Assembly: GCA_963680875.1 (NCBI GenBank)
Contig: OY804575.1
Location: forward strand, 102,603,505 to 102,667,504
From: Bathymodiolus brooksi
Taxonomy: Eukaryota; Mollusca; Bivalvia; Mytilida; Modiolidae
DNA: 64,000 nucleotides
Reading direction: 5' to 3'
Shown one piece after another: positions 55,325 to 64,000 of the stretch. Numbering within the stretch: position 1 is the stretch's first letter; every line of letters begins with the position of its first letter. The notes beneath the pieces were generated by a model. It saw only the letters and a program-made list of their open reading frames with translations, made no database searches and had not been told where the DNA came from. A program made the position numbers and the translations under genes.

Positions 55325-56000
55325 ACTAACTTCAATTCCTCCGGAAACCGTCAATCGAAGAAGAACAGCCAATAGAATGCCAGAAAGGAAAAGGACCAAA
55401 ATACAAACAGTAGTCCGCAAAAACGTTGCGTAAGGTTTTATATTGGTGATTAGTAGCGTTAAGTCGGAAAAGCTAAAATTCCAGACAAATTGTAACATCC
55501 AGATAATTGCAATGGATTTGTCAACAACTAAAAAACATTCGTATGAAAATAATATTTTAGCAGGTATTAAAAAGATTTGTAGGTTTAGCTGTTAACATAT
55601 CTAAATGTGCATATTGGTTAGATTTCTGATATTTATACCTTTACAATACTGTAACGCTCTGGACTGTTGATGTTTCATGACAAGTATGATAGTTTTTAGC
55701 ACTACATAGAAAACTAAAGACTGAGCAACGTGAACTCCACTGAAAATAGGTACAATTTCGGTCTCACATGGACATCAATGTCAATGGTAGCTTCTTTTTG
55801 TTTGCTTTTTTTCAATCCCCCTGAATGATACCAGCTTCATAGAAATCAAGAAACAATTCGGCAAGAATATGAGCACATATGGTACCCATAAAACACATTC
55901 ACCAAAACGAAAAATCCCGCCCAAATATGTTGAGTAGGAAACAGTTGTGTAAGCCATAGAGAAGTCAAATGTTTTAGCAATATTGCCAAACAAAGCTTCG
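55325..56000 (-). mobile_element. Penelope-like element, decayed minus-strand copy
   Basis: On the minus strand at about 55790-55910 the frame reads CFMGTICAHILAELFLDFYE, matching the IPMGTNCAPLLADLF region of the family but with stops. The 3' end phrases (gttcacgttgctcagtcttt) lie at 55705-55745, and weaker ones at 55330-55440. Confidence 0.6.
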
Positions 56001-56348
56001 TCGTTGCCATTATAACCAATTAAATGCTAAAATACAAAAACGTTGAACATAATTCCACGAGTCCGTAATGATCTTTTGATCAAGCGGAATAGGTCGGGCC
56101 AAATCAGAGTGAAATCGATTTGGCCGGTTTAAGCTTTTGTAAGACGTTGATTAGCACCATGCTTGTGTTTGAAAAATGTACGCCAAATACGAGCTGGGGT
56201 AGCTGTTAATAAGCATGTATATCTTGTTGGGGGGGTTATTTGGTGGTCCGTTACAATGCAACATATTCCTACCCCCTCCCCCATCAAATTTACCTATGTC
56301 AAGCAAAACCGAATTGGCTATACTTCGGTCATTCTAAAGAGCTCAGTG

Positions 56349-58735
56349 TCAGGGTTATGGTGTTTAACGTCACTTTCAACAATATTTCAGCTATTTCAGA
56401 TAGTTGATGTAATATCACTACTTAACACGAATAAAGCTGTAGGTTCCGATCGTATTAGCAATCGCATGCTTAAGGAAGTAATGCACGAGGTTACACACCC
56501 ACTTTGTCTATTGTTCAACAAATCTCTTCAAGTACGTAAATTCTCTAAGGACTGGAAGTTAGCCCACGTCATCCCCATATTTAAAAGCGGTGACAAATCA
56601 TTGGTATCCAATAATAGACCTATTGCACTACTTTGTACTGTTGGTAAAATTTAAAAAAAAGTAGTATGCAAATATATATTCAACTTCCTGGCTGATAACC
56701 ACCTTATTTATATATTCCAGTCAGGATTTATAGCTGGTCAGTCCACTTCACACCAACTAATCGAACTTACACATGAAATAATGCAATCCCTTGATAATCA
56801 AGAATTGATCTGCTTAATTTTTTGTGATGTCAGTAAGGCTTTTAACTACTAACTTACTGCTAAAATTAGAACGGTATGGCATTAAGGGTAGTCTTCACCG
56901 GTGGTTAGAGAGTTACATCTCGAACAGAGAACAACACGTTATTATCAAAGACAACATCTCATTGAAAGGTAATTTAAAAGCTGGGGTTCCCCAGGGGTCA
57001 ATACTTGACCTTTATTGTTTTTGATATTTATTAATGACATTGCCGATGATATGCTTGGATTGTGTAGATTGTTTGCTGAAGACACGTCCGTTGGTGAAAG
57101 ATAATTTGAAATTAATAATCTGAGTTCTATGGTAAACATTGATTTACAAATATTACGCATTAGGCGAAACAGTGGCTAGTCAAACTAAACCCCCAAAAAA
57201 CAGAAATAGTGTACTTCAGTATCAGGCCCTATCCCCGTGATTTATACCTCTCTATAGATAATGTTAAAATTAAACCTGCTGATGCTCACAAGCATATTGG
57301 TGGTACTCTCAGTGCTGATAGCAAATGGTCTAAACATATAAGTAATGTTGTTGTCAAAGCATCCAGACAGATAGCCGTTCTGCGTAAGATCAAATTTAAG
57401 GTGTCTCGAAACTTTTTAGAAATATTTACATGACCTTCATTAGACCACTTCTTGAATATTCTTGTGTAGTTTGGGACAATTGTAATGTTGCCGATGCAGA
57501 CAGTCTTGAGAAACTCCAATTTGAAGCTGCTAGAATCGTCACGGGTTTGACATGTTATGCAAGTTTGCATTCTTTATTTGCAGAAACCGGATGGGAAAAA
57601 CTTAATACGAGACGCAAAATCAGAAAGTTGTAACTTTTTTATAGCATAGTTAAGGGTGATACCCCCGATTATTTAAGTGATTTGCTGCCGCTGACTGTCA
57701 ATCAGACAAACAACTACAACTTACGAAATACAAATAATGTCACTATTCCACGGTGTCGTCTAACCCTATTTAATGTCACTATTCCACGGTGTCGTCTAAC
57801 CCTATTTAATGTCACTATTCCACGGTGTCGTTTAGCCCTTTTTCAAAATTAATTTTTTCCAGCCACTATTCATCTCTGGAATAATTTACCTCAATATATC
57901 AGAGATTCACCTAGTAACTGCATTTTAAAATCTAGATTAAAGACTTACTACAGCAACCCAGCAAAACCTCCAAAATATTTTTCGTTTGGCTCACGTCTGG
58001 CCAGTATTCTACATACACGTTTAAGGCAAAATTGTAGTAGCTAATTAAAAGGTGATTTTTTTTAGATGTAATCTGATCGACTCTTGTTATTGTAACTGTG
58101 ATAATTATGTGGAAAACAATGAACACTACTTCTTACACTGTAAATTGTTTGTAAATCAGAGAAATGTAATGTTGAACAATATTAGAGATTTTGGGTTAGA
58201 TATATCTATTAATAATATATTGTATGGAAATTCAGATTCTGACAGTTATGTCACCTGCACACTTTTCGCAGCTGTTCACAGATACATAATGGACACTAAA
58301 AGATTTGTCTAATATTTACTCATTCCTAATTCGTCCGACGGCAACGACTCAATATCAATGTCTCTTCCAGTATTATGTCATTTTTCTCAAATAATTTTGA
58401 AAGAAATAATGTTATGTTTTTGTAATATATTGTCTTTTTAATGATTTATATGTAACGGAGAAGACCATTGTATATTATTGTTTGATAATAAAATATGTTT
58501 AAAGTAAAGTAAAGTATTTCAGCTATATCGTGGCGGTCGATTTTTTGTTGGTGGAAAAAACCGGAGTACCCGCAGAAAACCACCGACCTACCGCAAGTTA
58601 CTGACAAACTTTATCACCTAATGTTGTATCGAGTCTACATCGCCTGAGTGGGATTCGAAATCACAACTTCAGTGGTGATAGGCACTGATTGCATAGATAA
58701 ATGTTAATCCAACTACCATACGATCACGACCACAA
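56349..58735 (-). mobile_element. SINE family B split by a LINE insertion
   Basis: The minus-strand SINE tail (56349-56394, gttgaaagtgacgttaaaca) and the rest (58515-58735, body and head to gtggtcgtgatcgtatggta) form one complete element if the 2.1-kb insert is removed. The 12 bases tatttcagctat occur at both junctions. Confidence 0.85.
56395..58514 (+). mobile_element. 5'-truncated, decayed non-LTR retrotransposon (LINE)
   Basis: Inserted in a SINE with the 12-bp duplication tatttcagctat (56383-56394 and 58515-58526). It ends in a short repeated tail, taaagtaaagtaaag. RT pieces in several frames: LLNTNKAVGSDRISNRMLKE, KDWKLAHVIPIFKSGDK, YGIKGSLHRWLESYISNREQ, KAGVPQGSI, RLFAEDTS (Glu where the first catalytic Asp of FADD is expected), FIRPLLEYSCVVWDN. 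A C-terminal Cys/His region reads CNCDNYVENNEHYFLHC. A 37-bp segment is present three times at 57734-57845. The endonuclease and ORF1 are missing, and multiple frameshifts and stops make it inactive. It belongs to a clade different from the element at 5.4-10 kb, probably Jockey/CR1-group in the broad sense. Confidence 0.8.
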
Positions 58736-59219
58736 TGGGCCCTCTTTCATTTTAAGAGCTCTATACTAGTACATGTAAACATTAGATAACACATTGTATA
58801 CTTTGTTTTTAGAACTAATAAATACAAATCGCTTAATCTTTAAATTACATTCACTTGTTATTGTTTTGAACAAATCGGGGGTATGATCGTTGAATGGAAT
58901 TGAAGAGTTATTGTAATGCTCTTTCTTAAATCCGTAAAGCGTTTAAACATGTATTACACAATCAAATAACAATAAAATTCATGTATATATTGCACATGTC
59001 CTTGTATTCGATTATAAAAAAAAACCTTACGAAATCAACAAACTATGTTTGCTTTTCGAATTATAAAATGTCATGAACCCGTTAATAATAAATCAAATGC
59101 CAAAAGGTAAACTTAATTTATTTTTCTTTCAGAAGTGCTTGTACGGTACATGTATCATTCTGTGGCTAAGAGTAAAGTTCAGCGCTTAAATGTTCAATAT
59201 ATGTGTACTTTTGCAAGAC
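58736..59219. other. Non-coding stretch
   Basis: AT-rich, nothing recognised. Confidence 0.3.
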
Positions 59220-61169
59220 CAGGCTCGTAGGCATAAAGCTACTTAAGTTAAGATTTTCCTTAGAAAACACTTAAGTTAAGATAACTCCGCCCCATTTACT
59301 TAAGTGGTATGCGTAATATTGCTTAAATTAAGAATTTCCTTAGCAAAATCTTAGTTTTAAATAGCTCCGCCCATCCCAATTAAGTGGTATGCATAAAGCT
59401 CCTTAGAATAAAAATACACTTAAGTTTCCACTTAAATCTAAGGTACCTATGGAGGTATCTTAAATATGTAAAATGCAGCGACTTCGAACCAATTAACAAC
59501 GAAATATTTTCAATATCGTTGATATCCATATATAAATGAATATCGGATGGGTATATTGTTCGAAATATTTTTTATGGGCTCTAATTATTAATTAATTCAT
59601 ATCTCAACAGAAAGTATACGTAACTTTTCCGGGGCAGTATACTTGATTTATTGCGTCAAAAATATCAATATTCGTTGTTGGAACCATATATTTATGTCAT
59701 ATGTTTACCCCTTCTTACTACGCATATGTAAAAGGGGTGGGGTAATAAAACATACAACTTTTGTTTGGCAACATGTAATGAGGCTTGTTTAGGGTATATG
59801 GGGATACTGGCTATTGGCCCTTTTAATTCATGGGATATTGGATATTTGTGTAAATAATCAATCACGGGGATATGGGGTATTCAAATTGAATTTTAGGGAT
59901 ATCTTAAATTATTTTATGCTTATAATTACAGGAATATTGTGTCAAATCTTCAGGGGATACGAGATATTTGTACCCCCTTTAAATAAGCCTCTGTAATTGC
60001 CTCGCCTTACAGGGCTTGTGAATTATGAATTCCAGTGTCGAAAGAAACCTCAGTTTTTGCGGTAGCACATATATTGTCCTATTTTTTGTGTATTTCTTTA
60101 ATGTATCTTTTTACGGAATTTCCGGCATTTATTATGTTTGCAATTTCCTGCCATGCCCTATTTTTGCCCCCAGAAGTTATCGACGAGGAAAACTTTCCTT
60201 TCAAAATAACTTTTCTCTTCTCGTGCTCCTCCAACAATACAACCTTTTCTCTATCTGTCCAATTTGGCTTCCGTTAAGACATTTTTTTATTTTCAACAGT
60301 CACGAATAGTAACATTCAAACACACCTGATCTTGAATGTTTATCCGCACAAAGTAATAAAAGCGTGCATTATCTATCTATTGAAAAATTAAAGCGAAATT
60401 ACCAAGGATGAGTAAATATGATATTAAACGGTAAATGGAGAAGAGTTCCAATAATGTCCACTTAAGGTTTCCTTAGTTAAGTCCAAAATTAAGTAGCTAT
60501 GTGCATACTACTTAATATTATCACTTAACTAAGGGATTCCTTAGTGGAATCTTAGTTTAAGAAATACTTAAATGGGCATTATCTGCCAAAATCGTAAATT
60601 TTTGTTACCATAACAACTATCAGATATGATTGATGCCTTAATAAAACGTGTTTCTGTAACTTATAAATGTTATGAAATGTACGCGCATCGGGGGAAAAAG
60701 GTGCAACTGCTCGTGTTTTGAGATCGATCAAGAAATGGACGCCATCTTATTAATTATCGGCATTGTTTACGGAGTTTGCGGAATCGTCATTAAATCAGTA
60801 CAGCAATGCACTTATTTCTTATTTTCTCTGAATCTGCTTTTAGTCGGCGTTAATTACGGACAAAGAACCATGCAAATTTGTAGTTAATAAGCGACAAAAT
60901 ACAAATTATTCGTTTTTACCTGTCACTAGTATGGTCAGTTGCATACGGGGAAAGCGAAGTCAAATTATTTGCTTGCAAGGAAATAATAAATCGATGGTAA
61001 TTTTCGTTCTCAAAAGGCGAAAAGTGGTACGACAAGCTGTTTAATGTGAAATATTTACCTTTATTTCATCATTTTAAAGCTATTTACCAATTTCCAAAAC
61101 ATATAATTTTTTGGGTCAAAATCGTAGCTAATGCCTCTTTAAGTTAAGATGTTTTATGCATACGGGCCC
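59220..61169. mobile_element. Harbinger-like DNA element with subterminal repeats, dead
   Basis: The outer ends are imperfect inverted repeats: aggctcgtaggcataaagct then acttaagttaag on the left, and the complement of gggcccgtatgcataaaaca on the right. Just inside, the left end has three tandem copies of about 75-80 bp with ggtatgcataaagct, acttaagttaag and agctccgccc (59220-59460). Related cttaag and cttagttaag words in opposite order lie at 60455-60570. The interior carries a Myb/SANT-like gene remnant (60079-60282). No transposase frame was recognised. Limits and family are inferred from the ends and the Myb-like gene. Confidence 0.55.
60079..60282 (-). pseudogene. Myb/SANT-like DNA-binding protein of a Harbinger-type element, broken at codon 3
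   Basis: From the ATG at 60280-60282 the frame is MS, stop (TAA at 60274-60276), then open for 64 codons: RKPNWTDREKVVLLEEHEKR, KFSSSITSGGKNRAWQEIAN and IINAGNSVKRYIKE, ending TAG at 60079. NWT...E...LLEE and K..AW.EIA..(V/I)NA are the signature of the Myb/SANT-like domain found in Harbinger accessory proteins and in MSANTD-type host genes. The length covers one domain only. The early stop and lack of a continuing frame indicate a dead transposon gene. Host-gene origin is unlikely, since it sits between transposon-like inverted ends. Confidence 0.65.
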
Positions 61170-61374
61170 CAGATCATTATGAAGATAGTATTATCAAGAA
61201 TGATTAGTACAGTATATCAGGTGATTATTGGAGAATATGGTAAAACTGCAGTGGAATTGATACACTTATTCATTCCAAGCGCAATTTATTTAGTTATCAG
61301 ACAGAAAATTTTATTCCTATTAAGACTTTTCTAATTTTGAGATATCGAGGTATGACCCTGGCCAGTACATAAAC

Positions 61375-61510
61375 TTGTTTAACCCCGTCACTTTTGATTG
61401 AAGTGCTTATATCAAGCCAGAAAAGTGAGCTGTCATTTACATATGTGTTAGGTTATCGGTTTTGTCTCTGTTTTTACGATTTTCCGAATATATTACGGAA
61501 GTATTCCGAA
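61375..61510 (+). repeat. Dispersed repeat D2
   Basis: gtttaaccccgtcacttttg, agccagaaaagtgagctgtc, tgtgttaggttatcggtttt, ctctgtttttacg. Confidence 0.75.
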
Positions 61511-61599
61511 GGTGTGGTGTTTTTTATTTTGTATTTCATTACGAATACTGATCCATTTAAGGTTCATTGGACAATATTGATCAATTCATGAATAATGCG

Positions 61600-61690
61600 C
61601 GTTCAATGTCGTTTCCAGCATTATATCAGTTATATACTGGTGGTTAGTTTTATTCGTGGATGACAGTTATGTACCGGGAGGAAACACGAA
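61600..61690 (-). mobile_element. SINE family B, diverged fragment
   Basis: Body landmarks only (catccacgaataaaactaac, atataactgatataatgctg on the minus strand). Confidence 0.5.
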
Positions 61691-61785
61691 CTTTCAGAAC
61701 GTAATATACCTCTTCACGTCCGGTAAACTTTAGCAGTGTTTGATAGGCACGGATTATAAGTTTTTCAACATTTGCTCAAATATAT

Positions 61786-62000
61786 ATTGTCGTTGGAGAT
61801 CTATTTATCAAGAGGTGAGGGTTATAATCCCCTTAACCGACTGAAACCCGCCACATTTGTATGCCTGTCCCAAGCCAAGACCTGGATTTCCAATGTCATA
61901 TTTCGTTTGTCTTTTTTGCGTTCGGTGAGTAAAAGTAAGCGGTGATTGTTCGTTTTGCTGATATTTGTGAAATTGTTGACCATCACTGTTTAAACTTTCA
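61786..62000 (+). repeat. Dispersed repeat related to D2
   Basis: cttaaccgactgaaacccgc, atgcctgtcccaagccaaga and ttgttgaccatcactgttta. Shared with 500-603 and, at its end, with 13350-13391. Confidence 0.5.
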
Positions 62001-62329
62001 TAATAGGCATATATACATTCAACCACAATACGAAAGCGACCACGAGGGCATATTTTATCAACCATTAGCAGTGATCTGACAATCGATTCTTTAGTTGATT
62101 GATACCACGAGGTATATGAAATAGTTTCTCTACTCATACTGATGGTACAGTCACTGCACAAAGGGCACCCACTCGTTGTGGTTAGTTGAATGTTAAAAAA
62201 TGTTTAACGTGAGACGTAATTCATCATTTTTCATGACAACAGCAAGTTTATATACAATACCTCATGTAGGTATACAGTTGACACCGGGATGACCACAAGG
62301 ACAGATGTTTATATTGACAAGAAAACAAA

Positions 62330-62470
62330 TAGTAGAAATCTAATTTAATGCGCACGGTGCGTTTCTGAAATAACCTTCATCAGGTACGCACATTCAACAA
62401 ACTTGAATGCCAAATAATTTAAAAGTCTTTGGGAACAATAAACTAAAGGACCTAAGCACAACAGCCTAAA
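62330..62470 (+). repeat. Dispersed repeat D1 leading into a satellite
   Basis: tagaaatctaatttaatgcg, gcgtttctgaaataaccttc, aatgccaaataatttaaaag, aaactaaaggacctaagcac. The D1 sequence then merges without a break into the first unit of the 43-bp array. Confidence 0.75.
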
Positions 62471-64000
62471 ACAGCTACGGTTATCTATGGTCGGAGGTAA
62501 ACAACAGCCTAAAACAGCTACGGTTATATATGGTCGGAGGTAAACAACAGCCTAAAACAGCTACGGTTATCTATGCTCGGAGGTAAACAACAGCCTAAAA
62601 CAGCTACGGTTATCTATGGTCGGAGGTAAGCAACAGCCTAAAACAGCTACGGTTATCTATGGTCGGAGGTAAACAACAGCCTAAAACAGCTACGGTTATC
62701 TATGCTCGGAGGTAAACAACAGCCTAAAACAGCTACGGTTATCTATGCTCGGAGGTAAACAACAGCCTAAAACAGCTACGGTTATCTATGCTCGGAGGTA
62801 AACAACAGCCTAAAACAGCTACGGTTATCTATGGTCGGAGGTAAACAACAGCCTAAAACAGCTACGGTTATCTATGGTCGGAGGTAAACAACAGCCTAAA
62901 ACAGCTACGGTTATCTATGCTCGGAGGTAAACAACAGCCTAAAACAGCTACGGTTATCTATGGTCGAAGGTAAACAACAGCCTAAAACAGCTACGGTTAT
63001 CTATGCTCGGAGGTAAACAACAGCCTAAAACAGCTACGGTTATCTATGCTCGGAGGTAAACAACAGCCTAAAACAGCTACGGTTATCTATGCTCGGAGGT
63101 AAACAACAGCCTAAAACAGCTACGGTTATCTATGGTCGGAGGTAAACAACAGCCTAAAACAGCTACGATTATCTATGCTCGGAGGTAAACAACAGCCTAA
63201 AACAGCTACGGTTATCTATGCTCGGAGGTAAACAACAGCCTAAAACAGCTACGGTTATCTATGGTCGGAGGTAAACAACAGCCTAAAACAGCTACGGTTA
63301 TCTATGGTCGGAGGTAAACAACAGCCTAAAACAGCTACGGTTATCTATGGTCGGAGGTAATCAACAGCCTAAAACAGCTACGGTTATCTATGCTCGGAGG
63401 TAAACAACAGCCTAAAACAGCTACGGTTATCTATGCTCGGAGGTAAACAACAGCCTAAAACAGCTACGGTTATTTATGCTCGGAGGTAAACAACAGCCTA
63501 AAACAGCTACGGTTATCTATGCTCGGAGGTAAACAACAGCCTAAAACAGCTACGGTTATCTATGCTCGGAGGTAAACAACAGCCTAAAACAGCTACGGTT
63601 ATCTATGCTCGGAGGTAAACAACAGCCTAAAACAGCTACGGTCATCTATGCTCGGAGGTAAACAACAGCCTAAAACAGCTACGGTTATCTATGCTCGGAG
63701 GTAAACAACAGCCTAAAACAGCTACGGTTATCTATGCTCGGAGGTAAACAACAGCCTAAAACAGCTACGGTTATCTATGCTCGGAGGTAAACAACAGCCT
63801 AAAACAGCTACGGTTATCTATGGTCGGAGGTAAACAACAGCCTAAAACAGCTACGGTTATCTATGCTCGGAGGTAAACAACAGCCTAAAACAGCTACGGT
63901 TATCTATGCTCGGAGGTAAACAACAGCCTAAAACAGCTACGGTTATCTATGCTCGGAGGTAAACAACAGCCTAAAACAGCTACGGTTATCTATGCTCGGA
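62464..64000. repeat. Satellite, 43-bp unit, about 36 copies, runs off the window
   Basis: The unit is aacagcctaaaacagctacg, then gttatctatg, then g/c, then tcggaggtaaac. Units are almost identical; the main variant is atggtcgg versus atgctcgg, which are interspersed, with the C form dominant toward the right. The array continues past base 64000. Its unit aligns with the 3' part of D1 (aaacaggatagcc, aaaatcggctaaggtcac, ctatgcctgatgg). Confidence 0.95.

Noticed and set aside
61808..62161. 117-residue minus-strand frame
   Set aside because: Overlaps the dispersed D2-related repeat and reads antisense to it; no motif.
62464..64000. CRISPR-like or telomeric array
   Set aside because: 43-bp units without spacers, and no telomere-type hexamers; an ordinary satellite derived from D1.

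Overview
This is a eukaryotic, AT-rich, gene-poor stretch of an invertebrate genome. The organism is most likely a bivalve mollusc; a mytilid-like mussel is my guess, with low confidence at that rank. The evidence is spliced genes with GT-AG introns, a vertnin-like protein, an opsin, many tRNA-derived SINEs ending in the mollusc-type tail ggcgttaaacacc, a very abundant Penelope-like reverse-transcriptase family, and CR1-like, Tc1/mariner-like and Harbinger-like elements. There are no bacterial operons, CRISPR arrays, rRNA genes or credible tRNA genes.

Layout. 1-2.5 kb: a foldback repeat, then an intact intronless-CDS gene for a vertnin-like protein that keeps an OTU-like Cys/His pair. 2.5-5.1 kb: two SINEs and two minisatellites. 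5.4-10.0 kb, minus strand: an almost intact CR1-like LINE. Its ORF1 has an SGNH-esterase domain. Its ORF2 has a PHD finger, endonuclease and reverse transcriptase, is broken by only two stop codons, and carries a 2A-like DIHLNPGP motif near its N terminus. 10-17.7 kb: mostly non-coding, with Penelope fragments, one weak candidate exon, a long inverted repeat, and a 631-bp internally deleted Harbinger element with perfect 42-bp inverted ends and a TAA target duplication.

18.4-25.1 kb, minus strand: a three-exon opsin gene. I reconstructed a 124-bp middle exon (20322-20445) that makes the 384-residue frame continuous and supplies intracellular loop 3 plus the first half of helix 6. Its introns hold Penelope fragments, a dead Tc1/mariner transposase, a SINE, a higher-order minisatellite and a 120-bp partial copy of the gene's own first exon. 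25.3-36 kb: minisatellites, foldback hairpins, a 728-bp inverted-repeat element flanked by a perfect 10-bp direct repeat, and SINE and Penelope debris. 36.6-37.1 kb: a small basic and acidic protein with several PKA-type sites and no recognised family.

37-64 kb: almost entirely repeats. Two satellites stand out, 43.1-45.1 kb (about 33 copies of a roughly 58-bp unit) and 62.5-64.0 kb (43-bp unit, running off the window). Each appears to have grown from an internal segment of a dispersed element found elsewhere in the window. At 56.4-58.5 kb a 5'-truncated LINE sits inside a SINE with a 12-bp target duplication. At 59.2-61.2 kb a Harbinger-like element carries a dead Myb/SANT-type gene.

Only the vertnin-like gene, the opsin and the small phosphoprotein-like gene look like host genes. 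They show no sign of acting in one pathway; the rest is a record of repeated transposon insertion and tandem amplification.
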